The notes: generated from the letters alone by a model not told the origin. Positions 51,467 through 61,035 are shown, numbered from the stretch's first letter. The stretch is 64,000 nt of DNA from Streptomyces sp. NBC_00273 (GCF_036178145.1 NZ_CP108067.1:9315001-9379000); one strand, 5' to 3'. Translations and numbers: made by a program.

Positions 51467-54346
51467 GTGTCAGAGGTACCGGCATTGGCAGGGCGGCGGG
51501 AGGAGATCGCAACGCTCACCCGGGCCATCGAGGACCTCGGCGCCGGCAGAGGCACGGTCCTCGAGGTCGCGGGGGACCCGGGCATCGGAAAGACCGCCCT
51601 GCTGAACCTGCTCGCCCGGCTCGCCGCCGCACGAGGCGCCACCGTACTGCGGGCCCGGGCCCGGGCCCGTTCCGGCGAGGGGGCCAAGCCGTACCAGGTC
51701 TTCCGCGAGGCCTGGCAACGGTCCGCGCCCCCGACGGCCGCCCCCTATCCGCCCACCGCCGAGGCCGGTCCGCCGTGGGACACCGCCGCAGAACACGCGC
51801 TGGTACGCGCACTGCTCGACGGGTGCGCGCGCCGGGACGGAGGCCGCGGGAGCGTGATCGTCCTGGACGACCTCCACCACGCGGATCCCGCCTCGGCCCA
51901 CCTGGTGGAAGCCCTCGCCGAGGAATGCGCCGCGCACCCGCTGGTCCTGGCTCTCGCCCTGCGACCCCGGCAGACCCCGCCGGCCCTGCTCGCCGCCCTC
52001 GACGACGCCTCGCACACGGGACGCCTCGTCCGCGTGGAACCCGCACCGCTGGACGCCGCGGCCATCGTCTCCCTGGCCGGTCGAGGGCCGGCCGAGCAGC
52101 TGGCTGCGGGCTCCCTGGGCAACCCGCGCGCCCTGCGCGTCCTCCTGGCGGCGGGCCACGACCCCGACCAGTGGCCGGCGCGGTCCGACGCGGCGGCAGG
52201 CCCGCTGCTGCGCGCCGCGGCGCCGGTGCTCGCCGAACTCGAAGCCCTCCCGGGCGACTGCGCCGAGGTGCTGGCCGCCGCCGCCGTCCTCGGAGAACCC
52301 TTTCGCCCCAGCGACGCCGCGCACGTGGCCGGGTACTCCGGCGACCGCACCGCCGCCGCCCTCGGCACTCTGGCCGCCGTCGACCTGATCCGGTCCGACG
52401 GACCGGCCGGCACCCTGGTCTTCCGCCACCCCGTACTGGGACACCTCCTTCACCACCGGATGAACCCCGGCCTGCGGCACGACGCCCACCACCGCGCCCT
52501 GGACCTGCTCGACGCCCGCGGCGCAGCGCCCGCCGCCCGCGCGCGGCACGCCGAACACGTACTGCCCGCCGCCGCCGACCCCGCCCAAGCCATACGCGTA
52601 CTCGCCGAAGGCGCCGCCGAGGTCCTCGCCCGCGAGCCCGCCACCGCCGCCCGCTGGCTGCGCCTCACCCTGGATTACTCACCCACCGCAGGCGCAGGCG
52701 CAGGCGCAAGCGCAGGCGCCGGAGCCCGCGCCCGCCTCGCCCTGGACTGCTGCCGGGCGCTCACCGCCGCCGGCCGTCCGCAGGAGGCACGCGCCCTCGC
52801 CCACGAGCTCCTGCGCACCCCCGGTGTCCTGCCCGGTCGACTCCGTACGGAGGCACTGGCGGTGTGCGTCGGCGTCGAGCGCCTCCTCGGACGGTACGAG
52901 GAGGCCGACGCGACCGCCCGCACCGTGGTCGACGCCCTGGCCCGGCCCCTGTCGACACCGCTGCCCGTAGAGACGGCGGATCTCGTCTTCGACTACGGCC
53001 TCCTCCACGCCCTGCGCGGTACCGCCGCCGAGGTCCGCGGCCTCGCCCACGAAGCCGCCCGGGCCGTCGCCGGAGCGGACGAGGACGGACGCACCGCGCT
53101 CGGCGTCCTGGCCGCCTTCTGCGACAGCTACGTCGGCGACTTCACACGGGCCGCCCCCGAGGTCGCCCGGTGCGCCCGGCTCGTCGACTCCCGCCCCGAC
53201 ACCGTGGCGGGCCGCGCACCCGAGGTACTGGCCCTACTGGGCTGCGCCGAACTGTTCGTGGAGCGGTTCGCCGACGCCCGCCGCCACCTCTCGCGGGGCC
53301 TGGCCAGCGCGGGCGGCGGCGCGCACAAGCACATCGCCGTCAACCAACTGCTCGGCCTGTCGATCCTGGACCAGTGGGCGGGCCGCCTCGACACGGCACA
53401 GCACCACGCCCGCGAGGCCGAGCGGCTCGCCGGGGAGATCGGCGCCCCGGACGCCGCCGGACTCGCCATCGCCCTACGCTCCTCGGCACTGCTGTGGGCC
53501 ACCCCGCGGCGCAGGACCCCCGAAGCAGTGGAGCTCGCCGAGGCGGGGCTACGGGCCACCGTCCCGGGCACCGGCTGGTGGGCGGGCTCCGCCCTGGGCC
53601 TGCTCGCAGTGGCCAAGCTGCTGGGCGGCGACCCGGCCGCTTGTCTGCGCACCCTGCTGGAAGGCGGCGGCGAAGACCTCGCGCTGCTCCAACCCCCCTC
53701 CCGAACCTCCCTGTTCGCGCTGATGACCACCGCGGCGGCCCAGTGCGGCGACCTCGCCGCTGCCGCAAGCGCCGCCCGCGCGGCCGACGCCGCCGCCGCA
53801 CGGCTCGGCAGGCCGGCGTTCCAACAAGCACAGGCGGACCGAGCAGGAGCCGCACTCGCCCTCGCACAAGGAGACCCCGCACGCGCGGCCGCTCTCTCCC
53901 TGAACGCCGCACGCGCCTTCAGGGCCTTACGGATGCCGGTCCTGCGGGCATGGACGCTGATCGCCGCAACCCCCGCCCTGGCCGCGACACACGGAACCGC
54001 GGCGGCCCTCGGCCCACTCGACGAGGCCCTGGAAGCCGCACGGGAATGCGGGGCGCTGCGCCTGTGCGAAGACGGCGCGCGGGCCCGGGCCGCACTCACG
54101 GCCGCCACCCCCGCCTCCCGCCCGCCGGACCCGCTCGCCGCGCTCAGCGTCCGGGAGCGGGAAGTGGCCGAACTCGCCGCCGCCGGACTGTCCTCGCGGC
54201 AGGTCGCCGAACGCCTCGTCCTCAGCACCCGGACCATCGACACCCATCTCGGCAACGCCTACCGCAAGCTCGGCGTCTCCTCACGGGTGGCCCTCACCCG
54301 ACTGCTCGGACCCCCACCGGGCGGCCTGGGAACCCCGGTTGCGTAG
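51467..54346 (+). CDS. LAL-type LuxR family ATP-binding regulator
   Basis: The 959-residue protein is a large ATP-binding LuxR regulator: Walker A GDPGIGKTALL (residues about 36-46), Walker B SVIVLDDLHHADPAS (about 127-141), a long TPR-like helical middle, and a C-terminal LuxR HTH (LAALSVREREVAELAAAGLS, then VAERLVLSTRTIDTHLGNAY). The GTG start is eight bases after GGAGG. It probably activates nearby genes; the secreted protein/Fic pair 111 bp downstream on the same strand is the closest candidate. A short Ala/Gly repeat (about residues 406-420) varies the linker. Confidence 0.92.
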   Translation: MSEVPALAGRREEIATLTRAIEDLGAGRGTVLEVAGDPGIGKTALLNLLARLAAARGATVLRARARARSGEGAKPYQVFREAWQRSAPPTAAPYPPTAEAGPPWDTAAEHALVRALLDGCARRDGGRGSVIVLDDLHHADPASAHLVEALAEECAAHPLVLALALRPRQTPPALLAALDDASHTGRLVRVEPAPLDAAAIVSLAGRGPAEQLAAGSLGNPRALRVLLAAGHDPDQWPARSDAAAGPLLRAAAPVLAELEALPGDCAEVLAAAAVLGEPFRPSDAAHVAGYSGDRTAAALGTLAAVDLIRSDGPAGTLVFRHPVLGHLLHHRMNPGLRHDAHHRALDLLDARGAAPAARARHAEHVLPAAADPAQAIRVLAEGAAEVLAREPATAARWLRLTLDYSPTAGAGAGASAGAGARARLALDCCRALTAAGRPQEARALAHELLRTPGVLPGRLRTEALAVCVGVERLLGRYEEADATARTVVDALARPLSTPLPVETADLVFDYGLLHALRGTAAEVRGLAHEAARAVAGADEDGRTALGVLAAFCDSYVGDFTRAAPEVARCARLVDSRPDTVAGRAPEVLALLGCAELFVERFADARRHLSRGLASAGGGAHKHIAVNQLLGLSILDQWAGRLDTAQHHAREAERLAGEIGAPDAAGLAIALRSSALLWATPRRRTPEAVELAEAGLRATVPGTGWWAGSALGLLAVAKLLGGDPAACLRTLLEGGGEDLALLQPPSRTSLFALMTTAAAQCGDLAAAASAARAADAAAARLGRPAFQQAQADRAGAALALAQGDPARAAALSLNAARAFRALRMPVLRAWTLIAATPALAATHGTAAALGPLDEALEAARECGALRLCEDGARARAALTAATPASRPPDPLAALSVREREVAELAAAGLSSRQVAERLVLSTRTIDTHLGNAYRKLGVSSRVALTRLLGPPPGGLGTPVA

Positions 54347-54457
54347 GTGCCTTGCGTAAACCTACGGATGTCCGCCGACAGACCGGCCGCGAGACTCCTC
54401 CACGACGGAGGTGCGCACCCGCACCCCGCCCCCGAACTCACCTCCCGTGGAGAGACC

Positions 54458-55069
54458 GTGCAGCTCAAGACCGCGCTGGGTGCCGTCGCACTCGGCGTCA
54501 CCGTCCTCACCGCCGCGCCCGTCCTGGTGGTCCCGCAAGCGGCGTTCGCCGCCGACTGCTACACGAGCTGCGACCCCTGGGACGACTCCAACATCAACGA
54601 CCCCATCATCATCACCGGGCCCACGCCGCCCGAGTCGGACCACCTCGGCCAGCCCTGGTTCCCGGGCGGCGGCGGCGGATCCGGCTCACAGACCAACGCC
54701 TACGTGGTCAGCCAGGGCCAGAAGTGGGAGGAGCAGGCCGACGACGACTTCAAGTGCACGCGCAACAGCGGTGACACCGTCCTCCAGATCAACCGCACCC
54801 TGACCTACACCGTGTCGGTGAAGGTCAGCGCGAACCTCACGGCCGACCTGACCGCCGCGCTCAAGGCCGCCGTGGGAACCGAACTCAACACCACGATCAG
54901 CAAGTCCTACGGACTGGCCACCAGCATCAACCCGGGCCAGAGCGTCGGCCTCTACGTCGAGTACCAGACCAACGTCTACGCGATCACCACCACCAGCGCC
55001 GCCGGCACGACCACCCAAGCGGTCAACGTCACCGCACCCACCGGCGTGGTCACCGCACGCAGCTGCTGA
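54458..55069 (+). CDS. Secreted protein of unknown function, coupled to Fic
   Basis: The GTG at 54458 follows GGAG and gives 203 residues with a clear Sec signal (LGAVALGVTVLTAAPVLVV, cut after AAFA). The mature protein begins ADCYTSCDPWDD, has a Gly-rich linker (GGGGGSGSQ), then a beta-strand- and Thr-rich domain (TVLQINRTLTYTVSVKVSAN, then LYVEYQTNVYAITTTSAAG) ending in Cys. Four cysteines suggest disulphides. The alternating strands with an amphipathic middle (TADLTAALKAAVGTEL) recall small pore-forming or binding proteins, but I recognise no family. Its stop overlaps the Fic start by one base. Confidence 0.7.
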   Translation: MQLKTALGAVALGVTVLTAAPVLVVPQAAFAADCYTSCDPWDDSNINDPIIITGPTPPESDHLGQPWFPGGGGGSGSQTNAYVVSQGQKWEEQADDDFKCTRNSGDTVLQINRTLTYTVSVKVSANLTADLTAALKAAVGTELNTTISKSYGLATSINPGQSVGLYVEYQTNVYAITTTSAAGTTTQAVNVTAPTGVVTARSC

Positions 55070-56172
55070 TGGTCACTCCCTCCACCACGGCGGTACGACG
55101 GATCCGCCCCGTCGTACCGCCGCTGGACGCCGTCTGCATACCGGATGGGGCCCGCGCCCGTGCCCATGAGGCGCTGGCCACCCTCGCCGAGGCCACCGCC
55201 CTGCACCTCGCCAATCCCGACCTCTTCCACCGCCCCCGCATCCGCACACGGCTGCACCTGCGCCACGTCCACCCCGCCACACCCGCGCTGCTCGCGGAGC
55301 GCATCACCGACGCCGCCGAAGCCCGCACCACCGCCGGCCTGCTCGCCGTCGCCTCCGTACGGGACGAACTGCGCGAACGGCCCGGCCGACGGCCCTGCTT
55401 CTCCCCGGAATCGCTCGCCGCACTCCACCGGATGCTCGTGGCGGACGATCCGAACATCCCCGGCCCGGGCGGCTTCCGACGCGCCCCCGCGCGGGTCACC
55501 TGGCCCGACGGCCGGCGCTTCGCCATCACCGTCGCTCCGGGCCGCGCCCTACACGGTCACGTCGAGCGCTGGTACCGCTGGGCCGTGCGGAGCGCCTCGC
55601 CGGCGCTGGACGCCGCCGCGTTCGGGATGCTGCGGCTCTTCACCGTCCACCCGTTCCCCGACGGCAACGGCCGCACCGCCCGCCTGCTCGCCCAGTGCGA
55701 CCTCGTGGGCGCCGGCCTGCTGCCCGGCCTGCTGCTCGACGTCGAGGGCTGGGTCGACGCCCACCGCGCGGAGCACGACGAGGCCGTCGTCGCCGGTGCC
55801 GAGGGGGAGTGGGAACGCTGGGGCGCCCTGTTCGCCCGGGCGGTCACCGACACGGCCCGGCACCGCACCGCCACCGTCACCGCGTACGGGAACCTCCTCG
55901 ACGAGGCACTCGACCACGTCGCGTGCGACCCGGCCGCGGCCGAGGTGCTGGGCCACTTCCGCTCCGGCCCGGCCGTGTCGGCCCCGTGGCTGCGCGGACG
56001 CACCGCCCACGCCCCCGGGCCCGCACTGGCCCGGCTACGGGACGCGCGGATCCTTGTGGCTCACCCCCGGCTACGGGACGCGCTGGTCCACCCGGGACTG
56101 CTGGCCCTGCTCGACGCGCCGTACGAGGAAGCCGGTGCCGCGAGGACCACACCCTGCGCGGTGAGCGCGTAG
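55069..56172 (+). CDS. Fic domain protein (predicted AMP-transferase)
   Basis: The 367-residue protein carries the complete Fic motif HPFPDGNGRTAR, with catalytic His at residue 194, so it should transfer AMP or another nucleotide part to a target hydroxyl. It lacks a signal peptide and acts in the cytosol unless exported another way. I do not see the (S/T)xxxE(G/N) inhibitory helix, so control may come from a partner. Residues about 265-360 look like a winged-helix tail (PALARLRDARILVAHPRLRD). It overlaps the secreted-protein gene by one base (TGATG), a tight coupling. Confidence 0.9.
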   Translation: MVTPSTTAVRRIRPVVPPLDAVCIPDGARARAHEALATLAEATALHLANPDLFHRPRIRTRLHLRHVHPATPALLAERITDAAEARTTAGLLAVASVRDELRERPGRRPCFSPESLAALHRMLVADDPNIPGPGGFRRAPARVTWPDGRRFAITVAPGRALHGHVERWYRWAVRSASPALDAAAFGMLRLFTVHPFPDGNGRTARLLAQCDLVGAGLLPGLLLDVEGWVDAHRAEHDEAVVAGAEGEWERWGALFARAVTDTARHRTATVTAYGNLLDEALDHVACDPAAAEVLGHFRSGPAVSAPWLRGRTAHAPGPALARLRDARILVAHPRLRDALVHPGLLALLDAPYEEAGAARTTPCAVSA

Positions 56173-56187
56173 CCGCAGCCGCATGGT

Positions 56188-56616
56188 TCAGCCTTCCGAA
56201 AGGCGGACGATGGCGTTCAACTGTTCGGCCAAGGTCGAGGGGACGGACGACGGGATCGGCTTGGTCACCCAGGCGCGGGGGCCCCTCACCGTGAGCGCAT
56301 ACGTGAACGCGGGGGCGCCGACCACATCGGGGTCGCCCGTCCAGCCGCCGGCGTTCATGACGACGTACCCGAAGCGGTACTGCGAGAGCTCGTGCCAGCG
56401 GATGAGCAGGTCACCGTCCTTCCCGGCGTGCCGCAGCCCCATGCTGGTGACGGCCAGGCGGTGGCCGCCCCGGACGGCGATGAGCTCCTCGAACGGGCCG
56501 AGGGCGTGCCGCCGACGCGCTCTGCGCACCGTCCAGGACTCCGGCGCAGCGGGTGCGACCAGATCCAGGGGGGTCCAGGGCTGCCGTTGCAGGTACTCCC
56601 TGACGAGTTCCGGCAT
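56188..56616 (-). CDS. Hypothetical protein
   Basis: The ATG at 56616 gives 142 residues (the frame is open to 56694 but the extra part is Pro/Arg-rich). The protein is soluble: ELVREYLQRQPWTPLDLVAP, then strands LIAVRGGHRLAVTSMGL and RFGYVVMNAGGWTGDP, ending in PSTLAEQLNAIVRLSEG. It converges on the Fic gene, 16 bp apart. Size and shape would suit an immunity or antitoxin-like protein, but no family is recognised. Confidence 0.6.
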   Translation of the reverse strand: MPELVREYLQRQPWTPLDLVAPAAPESWTVRRARRRHALGPFEELIAVRGGHRLAVTSMGLRHAGKDGDLLIRWHELSQYRFGYVVMNAGGWTGDPDVVGAPAFTYALTVRGPRAWVTKPIPSSVPSTLAEQLNAIVRLSEG

Positions 56617-56642
56617 CCGCGCGGGCACTCCCGTCCGCTGCG

Positions 56643-57365
56643 GTGGCGCGGGCGGGCCCGGCAGGCGTGGCCCCGGCGCACTGTGGTGAACCAATCACCC
56701 TCGTCAACGACCGTTGGGCTCATGGTCGATACGGCTTCGGGGGGTGGGGAACGGTCGGCTGCAGTGCCTACAGCTTCACCGCACACGGTGGTTGGGACGG
56801 GCGCCTGACCAAGTCCGAGAAGGCGCAACCACGTACTCGCGGGCAGCGAACGGGGCGCGAGGAGTTCCCTGCCTGGCCCGGACTCCAGCAGCAGCGGCGC
56901 GAGGCCGAGCGCAAGGAGCAGGAGGCGGCTGCACTAGCGGCGACGCGCTTCGCGCCGGCCTTGGCCAGGGCCGTGAAAGCCGCCGAAGAAATCATCGCGG
57001 ATCCGGGCAGCACCACGTTCCGGACCCTGGAGCGTCGCCGCCAGGCGGTCTGCGCGGCCATGGAACAGCAGGCCCGCAGCACGGCCGCCGCCCGCCTCAA
57101 ACCCTCCGAAGCAAGAGGGTACTTCGCTGCTGAAGACGAACTCCAACGGCTCTTGCAACTCACCCAGCAGCTGTTCCAAGCACTGCGCGGCGCGGAAGAA
57201 CTCCTCCCTCCAGCCGAGGCGGTCAAGGCTGCGAAGAGCCGCTACGCCGCGCGCATCGACCAGATCGCGACGGAACGCTACGGCTCCCTTCCCACCAGCG
57301 GCGATGGCGCCCATACGGAGCGTCGCGCATGGGACGCGGCCCGGCGGCGCGTCGAGCAGTCGTAG
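56643..57365 (+). CDS. Hypothetical protein with a coiled-coil middle, start uncertain
   Basis: The GTG at 56643 gives 240 residues; no ribosome site is visible and no other start lies before the protein-like part. The N-terminal piece is Gly/aromatic-rich (WAHGRYGFGGWGTVGCSAYS). The middle is a long charged helix (LQQQRREAERKEQEAAALAA onward) with coiled-coil character, and the rest stays helical (LQRLLQLTQQLFQALRGAEE). No family is recognised. Confidence 0.5.
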   Translation: MARAGPAGVAPAHCGEPITLVNDRWAHGRYGFGGWGTVGCSAYSFTAHGGWDGRLTKSEKAQPRTRGQRTGREEFPAWPGLQQQRREAERKEQEAAALAATRFAPALARAVKAAEEIIADPGSTTFRTLERRRQAVCAAMEQQARSTAAARLKPSEARGYFAAEDELQRLLQLTQQLFQALRGAEELLPPAEAVKAAKSRYAARIDQIATERYGSLPTSGDGAHTERRAWDAARRRVEQS

Positions 57366-57735
57366 CCGGAAGGTACGGCACAGCGGCAAGAGTGACGATT
57401 CATCTCACTTCGCCACGAAAGGGGGAGCTGTTGGGCGGCTGGGCGTCCGGCAGCGTGGTCGAATCCAAGCCGACGAGACACCCCCGTCGATATCGATCGT
57501 GCGCGCGAAGAAGAGGGGGTTCGAGCGCACCTCGCCCTTGGGGGAGGGCGGTTCCCCCCGCGGCGGCCCACGAAGCTACCGGCCGGTCCAACTGGCGGAA
57601 AACATCATGCAGTTATTCAGCAGCACTTAATATGACGGCCTGTGCCAGTGGCACAGGTGCCTCGTCAGCATCCGCGCTTGCCGCACGTCACGCCTCTGTC
57701 CGCTCTGGACGGGGAGATACGGAGCAACTCCTCCC
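57366..57735. promoter_or_regulatory. Gap before the OLD nuclease gene, with AT-rich patch and hairpin
   Basis: No gene is supported. An AT-rich patch near 57600-57635 includes TAATAT (57629-57634), a possible -10. Next comes a perfect 8-bp hairpin, CCTGTGCC (57640-57647) and GGCACAGG (57651-57658) with a 3-base loop, which could be an operator or leader stem. GGAG lies about 12 bases before the GTG at 57736. Confidence 0.4.
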
Positions 57736-59565
57736 GTGTATCTCGACAGCTACTCCGCGCGCGGTTTCCGCTCCCTGGCCCACGTCACGGACATCCCGAT
57801 CAGCCGTCCCACCGTCCTGGCCGGCCGCAACGACGGCGGCAAGAGCGCGGTACTGATCGCGCTGGCCTTCCTCCTCGGTACGCACCGCCTGACCGACGAG
57901 GACCGCACCTACGCGCAGGACGAGGAAGGCGCCAAGGGACGACGGTGCGCCGAAACCTGGGTGGAGGGCAAATTCCGGCTCGACGCCGAGGAACAGCTCC
58001 ACAGCGGGCTCGGCGAACACGTGCGCATCCGTCGGCGCTCACGACTGGGGGAGGCGACCTGCCTGGAGTACTTCGGCAGCCAGCCCGCCGATCCGCAACT
58101 GCGCGACCTCAGCCGGCTGCTCAAGCCGGCGCTGACGGCGCTCATCGCCGAGTACGGCCTGTCCCCGGCCGGAACCCTCAAGGAAGACCTCCTCGCGGAG
58201 CTGACGGCACACGCCAGGACACTTCCCCACGACCAGGAATGGCAGCCACTGCCCAAAGCGCTCGAGGAACGACTTCCACGGCTCTTGTCGTTCGGCGGGA
58301 AGGAGGAGCGCCCCGACGACGCCGTACGCATGGCTTTGAGCAGCAGCTACAAGACGCACCTGGAAGACGAGACCGTTCAGGGCCGCGTCCGGGAGATCGA
58401 GGAGGAGATCACCCAGCGGCTGGAGAAGGAGGCCGACTCCCTGTGCCACCACATCCGCCAGCACTGCGCCGAATACCTCAGCGTCAACGTCAAGCCCATG
58501 GTCTCCTTCAAAGGAGGCTTCCAAGGCGCCCCGCTGCACGTCTCGCGAGCGGACGGCGAGCCCGTCGACCTGACACGCGCCGGCCAGGGCAGCACCCGCC
58601 GCATCGCCCTGGCGGTATGGGAATGGACCAGCAACCTCCTGGAGAACGCCGAACTGGCCGCCTCGACGGAACAGGGAAGCACCCAACCCACGCAGACCAT
58701 CGTGGTCTACGACGAGCCCGACACCCACCTCGACTACCGCCACCAGCGCACGGTCATGGACATCATCCGCAAGCAGTGCACCCTGCCCCACGTCAGCGTC
58801 ATGGTCGCCACCCACTCGATGAACCTCATCGACGGCGTCGACATCGCCGACGTCGTCCACATGAGTCTCGGACCCAGTGGGCGCACCGTCATCGAACACC
58901 TCGATGACGACCAGCACGACGGGATCGACTTCCATCTCGGCCAGATCGCGGCATCACTGGGGCTGCGCAACTCCGTCCTCCTCCACGAGCGCTGCTTCCT
59001 GGCCGTCGAGGGCGACACAGAGCAAAAGAGCCTGCCGCTGCTGTTCCGCCTGGCCCAGAACATGTCCCTCCAGGCAGCGGGCATCGCCCTGTGGGGTTGC
59101 GAGAACAACGAGGGCGCCCTTCACCTGGCCCGCTACCTCGTCAAACACCGGCGCACCGTGATGCTGATGGTGGACGCCGACAGCCGCACCAACAAACTCT
59201 TCAAAGAAGAACGTCTCCGGCGCGCCGGCCTCGACCTCGAAAAGCACGTCTCCTACGTCGGAGAAGCCGAGGGCTACAACGAGCTCGAAGAACTCTTCAG
59301 CGACGATCAGTGGGCCCATGCCGCCAACACCCACTGGCCCCGCCCGGCCCCGCAGACCTGGCAAGCCGATGATTTCACCGCCCATCGCGACGGCAAGAAA
59401 TTCAGCGCCCACATTCTCGGCATGATCCAAAACCAAGCCGAAGACAACAGCCCCAACGGCAAACCCGCCATGGTCTACGGGCTGGCCAGCACCCTCACCA
59501 CGGCCCAGGACGTGCCTCGTCAGCTACGGGACATCTTCGCCCACCTGCAACAACTCGCTCACTGA
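57736..59565 (+). CDS. OLD-family ATP-dependent endonuclease (AAA ATPase + TOPRIM)
   Basis: The 609-residue protein has an ABC/RecF-like ATPase with Walker A GRNDGGKSA (residues about 31-39), RAGQGSTRRIALAVWEW in the place of the signature motif, and Walker B TIVVYDEPDTHLDYR (about 324-338). A TOPRIM domain follows, with the Glu in FLAVEGDTEQKS and the Asp pair in LMVDADSRTN. This is the OLD/class 1 layout: no UvrD-like helicase gene sits beside it, so it is not a Gabija pair. OLD nucleases cut DNA and many act in phage defence. sbcD and sbcC follow after 270 bp. Confidence 0.9.
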   Translation: MYLDSYSARGFRSLAHVTDIPISRPTVLAGRNDGGKSAVLIALAFLLGTHRLTDEDRTYAQDEEGAKGRRCAETWVEGKFRLDAEEQLHSGLGEHVRIRRRSRLGEATCLEYFGSQPADPQLRDLSRLLKPALTALIAEYGLSPAGTLKEDLLAELTAHARTLPHDQEWQPLPKALEERLPRLLSFGGKEERPDDAVRMALSSSYKTHLEDETVQGRVREIEEEITQRLEKEADSLCHHIRQHCAEYLSVNVKPMVSFKGGFQGAPLHVSRADGEPVDLTRAGQGSTRRIALAVWEWTSNLLENAELAASTEQGSTQPTQTIVVYDEPDTHLDYRHQRTVMDIIRKQCTLPHVSVMVATHSMNLIDGVDIADVVHMSLGPSGRTVIEHLDDDQHDGIDFHLGQIAASLGLRNSVLLHERCFLAVEGDTEQKSLPLLFRLAQNMSLQAAGIALWGCENNEGALHLARYLVKHRRTVMLMVDADSRTNKLFKEERLRRAGLDLEKHVSYVGEAEGYNELEELFSDDQWAHAANTHWPRPAPQTWQADDFTAHRDGKKFSAHILGMIQNQAEDNSPNGKPAMVYGLASTLTTAQDVPRQLRDIFAHLQQLAH

Positions 59566-59756
59566 TCCGGCGCCGACCGCTGAGCACGACGCGCCCGCAT
59601 ACGCTCTTTGCGCTGCTCGTCGGTCGGCGTTTCCCACACGTGCCAGCCAACCGATTCCACCCATTGACGGGCATGGATCCGAGCATCGATCCCGCACCAC
59701 CTGCACCCGCCCGGCGAGGGAACGCAGGCAGCACGAGCAGACCTTGGAGAGGACAT
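59559..59756 (-). CDS. Small CxxC protein, antisense between OLD and sbcD
   Basis: The 65-residue protein begins at ATG 59756, right after a strong AAGGAGGAG ribosome site, which supports it as a real gene. It has CRWCGIDARIHARQWVESVG, with a CxxC pair that may bind zinc, then WETPTDEQRKERMRARRAQR, a basic helix. Similar short Streptomyces proteins with an ARQW and RKERMRARRAA ending occur from memory, role unknown. Its 3' end overlaps the OLD stop by seven bases on the opposite strand. Confidence 0.7.
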   Translation of the reverse strand: MSSPRSARAACVPSPGGCRWCGIDARIHARQWVESVGWHVWETPTDEQRKERMRARRAQRSAPDQ

Positions 59757-59835
59757 CTCTCCTCCTTCCCACGTTCTCCATCTTCCCTGCCGACACTGAC
59801 AATCACGCTGAGCGACAAAGCCGAGGTGTATGCGC

Positions 59836-61035
59836 ATGAGGTTTCTCCACACATCCGATTGGCACCTGGGACGCCGATTCCATTCGGAAGACCTGACTCC
59901 CGCCCAGCGCACCTTCCTCGACCACCTCACCGACACCGCCCGCACCCAGAACATCGACGCGATCTTGGTGGCCGGCGACGTCTACGACCGAGCCATCCCC
60001 AGCCTCGACGCCGTACGCCTGTTCAGCCACGCCCTGCACGAGCTCGCGGACCTGAACGTACCGATCATCATGATCAGCGGAAACCACGACTCCGCCCACC
60101 GCCTCGGCGTCGCATCCGGCCTCCTGGCACGTACCGGAATCCACCTGCGCACCGACCCGGCCACCTGCCACACCCCCGTCCTCCTGGAAGACGCCGACGG
60201 CCCCGTCGCCATCTACGGCATCCCCTACCTCGAGCCGTCGATGGCCCGCACCCCACTCGAAGCCGGAGCCACCTCCCACCACGCCGTGCTGAGCGCAGCC
60301 CTGGACCGCATCCGCACCGACCTCGCCCAGAACCAGCCGGCCGGCACCCGCTCCGTCGTCCTCGCCCATGCCTTCGTCACCCCCGGCACCGGACAGCCCG
60401 AAGAACGCGAAGCGACCGAGGAATCCACCAGCGAACGCGACATCACCGTCGGCGGCGTCGCCCACGTAGGCGCCGACATCTTCAACGGCATCGACTACGT
60501 GGCCCTCGGCCACCTGCACGGTGCCCAGCGCATCACCGACCGCATCCACTACAGCGGCTCCCCCCTCGCCTACTCCTTCTCCGAAGCCCACCACACCAAA
60601 TCGATCACCCTGGTCGACCTCGCCCCAGGAACCGCCCCCACCCTCACCCACCAGCCCTGCCCCGTCCCACGCCGTCTCGAACGCATCACCGGCTTCATCG
60701 ACGACCTCCTGACCCACCCCACCTACGAGCCGCTCAAGGACGCCTGGCTCGAGATCACCCTCACCGACACCGCCCTCCCCTTCGAGGCCATGGCCCGTCT
60801 GCGCCGCCGCTTCCCCCACACCGCCACCCTCAAGCACAGGCCCGCCCGCATCCCCGCCCAGAACACGACCACCCCCACCTACAGCGAACGCATCCGCGGC
60901 CGCAGCGACCTCGACATCGCCAGCGACTTCATCCACAACATGCGCGGCACCACCCCCACACCGGACGAAGACGCCCTGCTCCAACAAGCCGTCGAAGCCT
61001 CCCGCCTGAACGAACAGCACAAGGAAACCGTCTGA
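59836..61035 (+). CDS. sbcD: Exonuclease SbcCD, subunit D (Mre11-like nuclease)
   Basis: The 399-residue protein has all Mre11/SbcD phosphoesterase motifs: FLHTSDWHLG, VAGDVYDR, MISGNHDSAHR, VLAHAFV and VALGHLHG. They bind two manganese ions for 3'-5' exonuclease and hairpin-opening endonuclease activity. The ATG at 59836 is preferred because CCGAGG is nine bases upstream; ATG 59830 and GTG 59827 are in frame. The stop overlaps the sbcC start by one base (TGATG). Together the two proteins process DNA ends and palindromes. Confidence 0.95.
   Translation: MRFLHTSDWHLGRRFHSEDLTPAQRTFLDHLTDTARTQNIDAILVAGDVYDRAIPSLDAVRLFSHALHELADLNVPIIMISGNHDSAHRLGVASGLLARTGIHLRTDPATCHTPVLLEDADGPVAIYGIPYLEPSMARTPLEAGATSHHAVLSAALDRIRTDLAQNQPAGTRSVVLAHAFVTPGTGQPEEREATEESTSERDITVGGVAHVGADIFNGIDYVALGHLHGAQRITDRIHYSGSPLAYSFSEAHHTKSITLVDLAPGTAPTLTHQPCPVPRRLERITGFIDDLLTHPTYEPLKDAWLEITLTDTALPFEAMARLRRRFPHTATLKHRPARIPAQNTTTPTYSERIRGRSDLDIASDFIHNMRGTTPTPDEDALLQQAVEASRLNEQHKETV

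Noticed and set aside
49761..51512. 583-codon minus-strand ORF opposite the low-complexity gene
   Set aside because: It is a Leu/Ala/Pro/Arg-rich translation of the repeats, with no ribosome site or domain; the plus strand has a membrane helix and a folded domain.
57440..57490. tRNA-like GGTCGAATCC stretch
   Set aside because: It resembles a T-arm but no acceptor or anticodon stem can be built around it.
57736..59565. GajA of a Gabija system
   Set aside because: The ATPase-TOPRIM layout fits OLD proteins generally, and there is no UvrD-like GajB gene next to it.
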